From assembly GCF_002277815.1 (NCBI RefSeq), contig NZ_NKJI01000006.1, positions 1-64,000 of the forward strand: 64,000 nucleotides of DNA, in the 5' to 3' direction. Positions 60,725-64,000 of the stretch are shown here, in pieces. This DNA comes from Pseudomonas sp. ERMR1:02 (GTDB lineage: Bacteria; Pseudomonadota; Gammaproteobacteria; Pseudomonadales; Pseudomonadaceae). Position numbers and translations under genes: made by a program. Under the pieces are notes generated by a model. It did no database searches and was not told the origin of the DNA. It worked only from the letters and a program-made list of their open reading frames with translations. Every line of letters starts with the position of its first letter. The first letter of the stretch is position 1.

Positions 60725-60890
60725 TTTGTAGCAGCTGCCGAAGCCTGCGTCCGGCATGTAGGAGCGAGCTTGCTCGCGATGGTCGTTAACGATAACGCGG
60801 GGCTGCAGGGTAAACGCGGCGCTTTTGAGTACATCGCGAGCAAGCTCGCTCCTACATGCCGGACGCAGGCTTCGCCAGCTGCTACAGGTT
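60725..60890. repeat. Nested composite REP: REPIN inside a second inverted repeat
   Basis: Outer arms GTAGCAGCTG-C/G-CGAAGCCTGCG... (60726-60755) and its inverted copy (60857-60887) enclose an ordinary GTAGGAGCGAG REPIN (60758-60781 and 60835-60856). Together they make an approximately 55-base near-perfect inverted repeat on each side of a 53-base core. Confidence 0.85.
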
Positions 60891-61617
60891 ATGTATCGGT
60901 CTCTGCTGACAGCGCTGCCAACAGGTCTGTCGCCGATTCAAACTCCCGCTCAACCCCCGGCAAAATCGGCCGCTTCAAAACCAGCACCGGCACCCCACGC
61001 TCGCGTGCCACTTCCAGCTTCGGTTCAGTCGCGGTGCTGCCGCTGTTCTTGCTGATTAGCACGTCGATCTGCCGACGCTCGAACAACTCGCGTTCATCGT
61101 CGATCAGGAACGGCCCACGCGCACCGATCACTTCGCAGCGCTCGTTGCCCGGATACACATCCAGTGCGCGCAAGGTCCAGAACTGGTCCGCAGGGATTTC
61201 GTCCAGGTGCTGCAAGGGCTCGCGGCCCAGTGTGAACAGCGGTCGCCGAAAGGGTTTCAGGGCTTCGATCAGCTCTGCCCAGTCGCTGACTTCGCGCCAG
61301 TCGTCCCCGGTCTGTGGCTGCCACGCCGGGCGTCGCAGCGCCCAGCAGGGAATCCCGCTCAATTGCGCGGCACCCGCAGCGTTCTGGCTGATTTTTGCCG
61401 CATAGGGATGGGTGGCATCCAGCAGCAGGTCAATCTGTTCATCGCGGATGAATTGCGCCAGGCCTTCGGCCCCGCCATAGCCGCCGACGCGAACCTGGCA
61501 GATCAGATCCGTTGGCACCCGACCGATGCCGGCCAGGCTGTAGATGTGTTCTGGACCAAGGGTTCGGGCGATGGCCAGAGCCTCGGTCACGCCACCCAGT
61601 AGCAAGATTCGCTTCAT
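60889..61617 (-). CDS. cobK: Precorrin-6A reductase
   Basis: 242 residues from ATG 61617: [20 protein letters not shown] begins the nucleotide-binding motif LLLGGT/V-x[22 protein letters not shown] and [20 protein letters not shown] are the CobK signatures. Reduces the macrocycle of precorrin-6A with NADPH in cobalamin biosynthesis. Its start overlaps the cbiD stop by 4 bases. Intact. Confidence 0.93.
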   Translation of the reverse strand: MKRILLLGGVTEALAIARTLGPEHIYSLAGIGRVPTDLICQVRVGGYGGAEGLAQFIRDEQIDLLLDATHPYAAKISQNAAGAAQLSGIPCWALRRPAWQPQTGDDWREVSDWAELIEALKPFRRPLFTLGREPLQHLDEIPADQFWTLRALDVYPGNERCEVIGARGPFLIDDERELFERRQIDVLISKNSGSTATEPKLEVARERGVPVLVLKRPILPGVEREFESATDLLAALSAETDT

Positions 61618-62711
61618 GGAAAAGCTCCGGCATGGCCAACAATCCCGCCCTGGCGGTCGATGGCAAATACTTCGACCTGAACCTGTGCCGGCACCACGCT
61701 GCGGGCAAAGTCCAGGGCGTGACGGCACACCGCGTCACCGAGGGCCACGCCAGCGGCGCTGGCCATGGCAAGAGCTTGCTGACTGGTGTTGGCTTCGCGG
61801 ATGCCTTGTTGCAATAACGCATCGGCGCCCACCGCTGCGGCCCAGTCCGCGAGTTGCGGCAGGTCGATGCTCGAATGCCGACTGTGCAAGTCCATGTGCC
61901 CGGCCGCCAGTTTGCTGATCTTGCCGAAGCCGCCACAAATGCTGAGTTTATCCACCGGCACCTTGCGCAAATGTTTGAGCACCGCGCCGACGAAGTCACC
62001 CATTTCGATCAGGGCGATTTCCGGCAGGTTGTAGACCCGGCGCATGGTGTCTTCGCTGGCATTGCCGGTGCACGCGGCGATGTGCAGGTAACCGTTGGTT
62101 TTCGCCACGTCGATGCCTTGGTGGATCGAGGCAATATACGCCGCGCAGGAAAACGGCCGAACAATGCCGCTGGTGCCGAGGATCGACAGACCGCCGAGAA
62201 TCCCCAAGCGCGGATTCATGGTTTTCAACGCCAGCGCCTCGCCGTTTTCGACGTTCACCGTTACTTCAAAACCGCCGCGATAGCCCAATTCGCCAGCGAG
62301 CCGGGTCAGGTGATCGGTGATCATTTTGCGCGGCACCGGGTTGATCGCCGGCTCACCGACACCCAGAACCAGGCCGGGGCGGGTGACTGTGCCGACACCG
62401 AGTCCGGCATTGAAACCAATGCCTGGCTCGGCGCGCAGTCGCACCTGGGAATAAAGCAGGGCACCGTGGGTGACGTCGGGATCGTCTCCGGCATCCTTGA
62501 TCGTGCCGGCCTCGGCGCTGTCGTCCGTCAGCCGGCAGAACTCCAGGCGCATTTGTACCTGTTTGCCCTTGGGCAAGACGATTTCCACCGCGTCGGCCGT
62601 GTGGCCCGTGAGCAGCAGGCGAGCTGCCGCGAGGCTGGTCGCTGTGGCGCAACTGCCCGTGGTCAAGCCACTGCGTAGCGGCGCGGGTTGTTCGGCAGTT
62701 TCGTCACGCAT
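61614..62711 (-). CDS. cbiD: CbiD, corrin C1-methyltransferase of cobalamin synthesis
   Basis: 365 residues: [20 protein letters not shown] near the N-terminus, [40 protein letters not shown] and [20 protein letters not shown] are typical. CbiD methylates C-1 in the anaerobic route, yet Pseudomonas genomes of the aerobic type commonly keep it beside cobK and cobL. Overlaps cobL by 8 bases and cobK by 4. Confidence 0.92.
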   Translation of the reverse strand: MRDETAEQPAPLRSGLTTGSCATATSLAAARLLLTGHTADAVEIVLPKGKQVQMRLEFCRLTDDSAEAGTIKDAGDDPDVTHGALLYSQVRLRAEPGIGFNAGLGVGTVTRPGLVLGVGEPAINPVPRKMITDHLTRLAGELGYRGGFEVTVNVENGEALALKTMNPRLGILGGLSILGTSGIVRPFSCAAYIASIHQGIDVAKTNGYLHIAACTGNASEDTMRRVYNLPEIALIEMGDFVGAVLKHLRKVPVDKLSICGGFGKISKLAAGHMDLHSRHSSIDLPQLADWAAAVGADALLQQGIREANTSQQALAMASAAGVALGDAVCRHALDFARSVVPAQVQVEVFAIDRQGGIVGHAGAFP

Positions 62712-63915
62712 CGAGAGGTTTCGTCATATCCAGAACGGTAATCGGCAATGCCTGGCGCCAAGTGTCGAAATCGCCCAGCGGTTGCGCCTGGGCGATATGA
62801 ATGCGCGTCAGCTCCCCGCCGTGCTGTTCACGCCACGCCATCAGGGTCATTTCACTCTGCAGTGTGACCGCGTTGGCGATCAGTCGACCACCCGGTTTGA
62901 GGGCGTCCCAGCAGCTTTCCAGCACACCTTCGCGAGTGACGCCGCCACCGATGAAAATGGCGTCTGGACGTTCGAGCCCATCGAGGGCTTGTGGTGCACG
63001 GCCGCGAATCAGTTGCAGGCCGGGCACGCCGAGGGCATCGCGATTGTGTTCGATCAACTGCTGACGTCCGTCATCGGCCTCGATTGCCAGCGCCCGGCAA
63101 CTCGGGTGGGCGCGCATCCATTCAATGCCGATCGAACCGCTGCCGGCGCCGACATCCCACAACAGTTCGCCGGGTACCGGTGCCAGGCGCGCGAGGGTGA
63201 TCGCGCGCACGTCGCGCTTGGTCAGTTGGCCGTCATGTTTGAACGCCGAATCCGGCAGCCCGGCGAGGCGCGACAGGCGTGGCGTATTCGGTTCGGCGAT
63301 GCATTCGATGGCGATCAGGTTCAAGTCGGCGATGGCGTAATCGGTCCAGTCGCTGGCGAGGCCGTCGATACGCCGCTCGGCTTCACCGCCCAGATGTTCC
63401 AACACGGTGAGGCGGCTTGGTCCGAATCCACGTTCACGCAACAGCGTGGCGATGGCGGCGGGGCTGCGACCGTCATTGCTCAACACCAGCAAGCGTACGC
63501 CGCTGAACAACTGGGCGCTGAGTGCCGCAACGGGGCGGGCAACCACCGACAGTGTGACCACATCCTGCAATGGCCAACCCATTCGGGCGGCGGCGAGCGA
63601 GCAAGAAGAAGGGGCGGGCAGAATCAGCATTTCATCACACGGCAATTGTCGGGCGAGACTGGCACCCACCCCGAAAAACATCGGATCACCGCTGGCCAGG
63701 ACGCAGACAGGCTCGCCACGCCTGGCCAAAACTGGCTCAAGGGTAAAAGGACTGGGCCACAGTTGCCGGTCGCCACGGATGCAGACAGGCAACAAATCCA
63801 GCTGCCGTTGAGCGCCAATGATCCGTGTAGCGTTCAGCAAAGCGTGTCGGGCATTTTTGCCAAGCCCCTTGAAGCCTTCTTCTCCAATGCCTACCACTGT
63901 CAGCCAGGGGGTCAT
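62704..63915 (-). CDS. cobL: Precorrin-6Y C5,15-methyltransferase (decarboxylating), CbiE-CbiT fusion
   Basis: 403 residues with two methyltransferase domains: N-terminal CbiE-like (about 1-195; [40 protein letters not shown]) and C-terminal CbiT-like (about 215-395; [23 protein letters not shown]-binding loop, [20 protein letters not shown]). It methylates C-5 and C-15 and decarboxylates the acetate side chain at C-12. First gene of cobL-cbiD-cobK. Sequence 63916-64000 beyond it holds no complete gene. Confidence 0.94.
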   Translation of the reverse strand: MTPWLTVVGIGEEGFKGLGKNARHALLNATRIIGAQRQLDLLPVCIRGDRQLWPSPFTLEPVLARRGEPVCVLASGDPMFFGVGASLARQLPCDEMLILPAPSSCSLAAARMGWPLQDVVTLSVVARPVAALSAQLFSGVRLLVLSNDGRSPAAIATLLRERGFGPSRLTVLEHLGGEAERRIDGLASDWTDYAIADLNLIAIECIAEPNTPRLSRLAGLPDSAFKHDGQLTKRDVRAITLARLAPVPGELLWDVGAGSGSIGIEWMRAHPSCRALAIEADDGRQQLIEHNRDALGVPGLQLIRGRAPQALDGLERPDAIFIGGGVTREGVLESCWDALKPGGRLIANAVTLQSEMTLMAWREQHGGELTRIHIAQAQPLGDFDTWRQALPITVLDMTKPLDA

Positions 63916-64000
63916 GCTGTTCCTCTTCTATCAATCCAGGCCATCACCGCTCCGATCTGTATCGGTCTGGCGGAAGCGCATCATAGCGCGCCGACAGTGA

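Noticed and set aside
63916..64000. Cobalamin riboswitch or start of a divergent cob gene at the window edge
   Set aside because: Only 85 bases remain and neither a B12-box nor a start codon with ribosome site could be made out.

Overview
The window is a chromosomal segment of a fluorescent-group Pseudomonas. This follows from gene content (azurin, the pncB-nadE pair, amaB-amaA lysine catabolism, a braCDEFG-type transporter, split urease loci with a desT-like gene beside ureE, cbpA-cbpM), from GC-rich codon use, and from dense REP palindromes of the GTAGGAGCGAG type. The sequence carries about 29 apparent single-base deletions, nearly all in short runs of G or C (a few in T or A). They split otherwise intact housekeeping genes and look like assembly errors; genes are therefore described as whole units with the shifts marked.

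Layout. 1-8.5 kb: tail of a transglutaminase-like gene, a small Lys/Glu-rich protein, a LOG-family gene, azurin, pncB-nadE, and a LysR regulator divergent from amaB-amaA (pipecolate/lysine catabolism). 8.8-13.9 kb: branched-chain amino acid ABC transporter (binding protein, two permeases, two ATPases) behind a near-perfect sigma-54 promoter. 13.9-14.8 kb: non-coding segment with DnaA-box-like sequences. 14.8-16.8 kb: a short-chain dehydrogenase and a sugar epimerase/isomerase. 17-19.4 kb: ureE-ureF-ureG-ureJ urease maturation genes with their own sigma-54 promoter. 19.7-33 kb: a desT-like regulator, a secreted 14-residue-repeat protein, AsmA, a two-gene AT-rich orphan island next to a truncated SMR transporter gene, a lipase, an EamA transporter with a divergent AraC regulator, PsiF, an AI-2E family permease, and the chaperone group yegD / cbpA-cbpM with a heat-shock-type promoter.

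33.1-43.9 kb: the most unusual region. Two tandem, diverged paralogues of about 1760 residues each combine an N-terminal dermonecrotic-toxin-like region with a hydrophobic segment, a leucine-rich repeat block and a C-terminal NEL-type E3 ubiquitin ligase domain with a Cys-x-Asp active-site motif. They look like host-directed toxins or effectors and sit between the two halves of the urease system.

44-54.2 kb: ureD-ureA-(two acetyltransferases)-ureB-ureC preceded by urtA-urtB-urtC-urtD-urtE (urea ABC transporter), all on the minus strand, with a sigma-54 promoter before urtA. Urea is imported by Urt, hydrolysed by UreABC, and the nickel site is built by UreDEFG; the shared promoter type points to nitrogen-limitation control together with the amino acid transporter. 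54.5-60.3 kb: a FecBCD-type transporter and a copper-flavoured group (PepSY membrane protein, two DUF2946 proteins, a PCu(A)C chaperone). 60.3-63.9 kb: an orphan HigA-like protein and cobK-cbiD-cobL of cobalamin synthesis.
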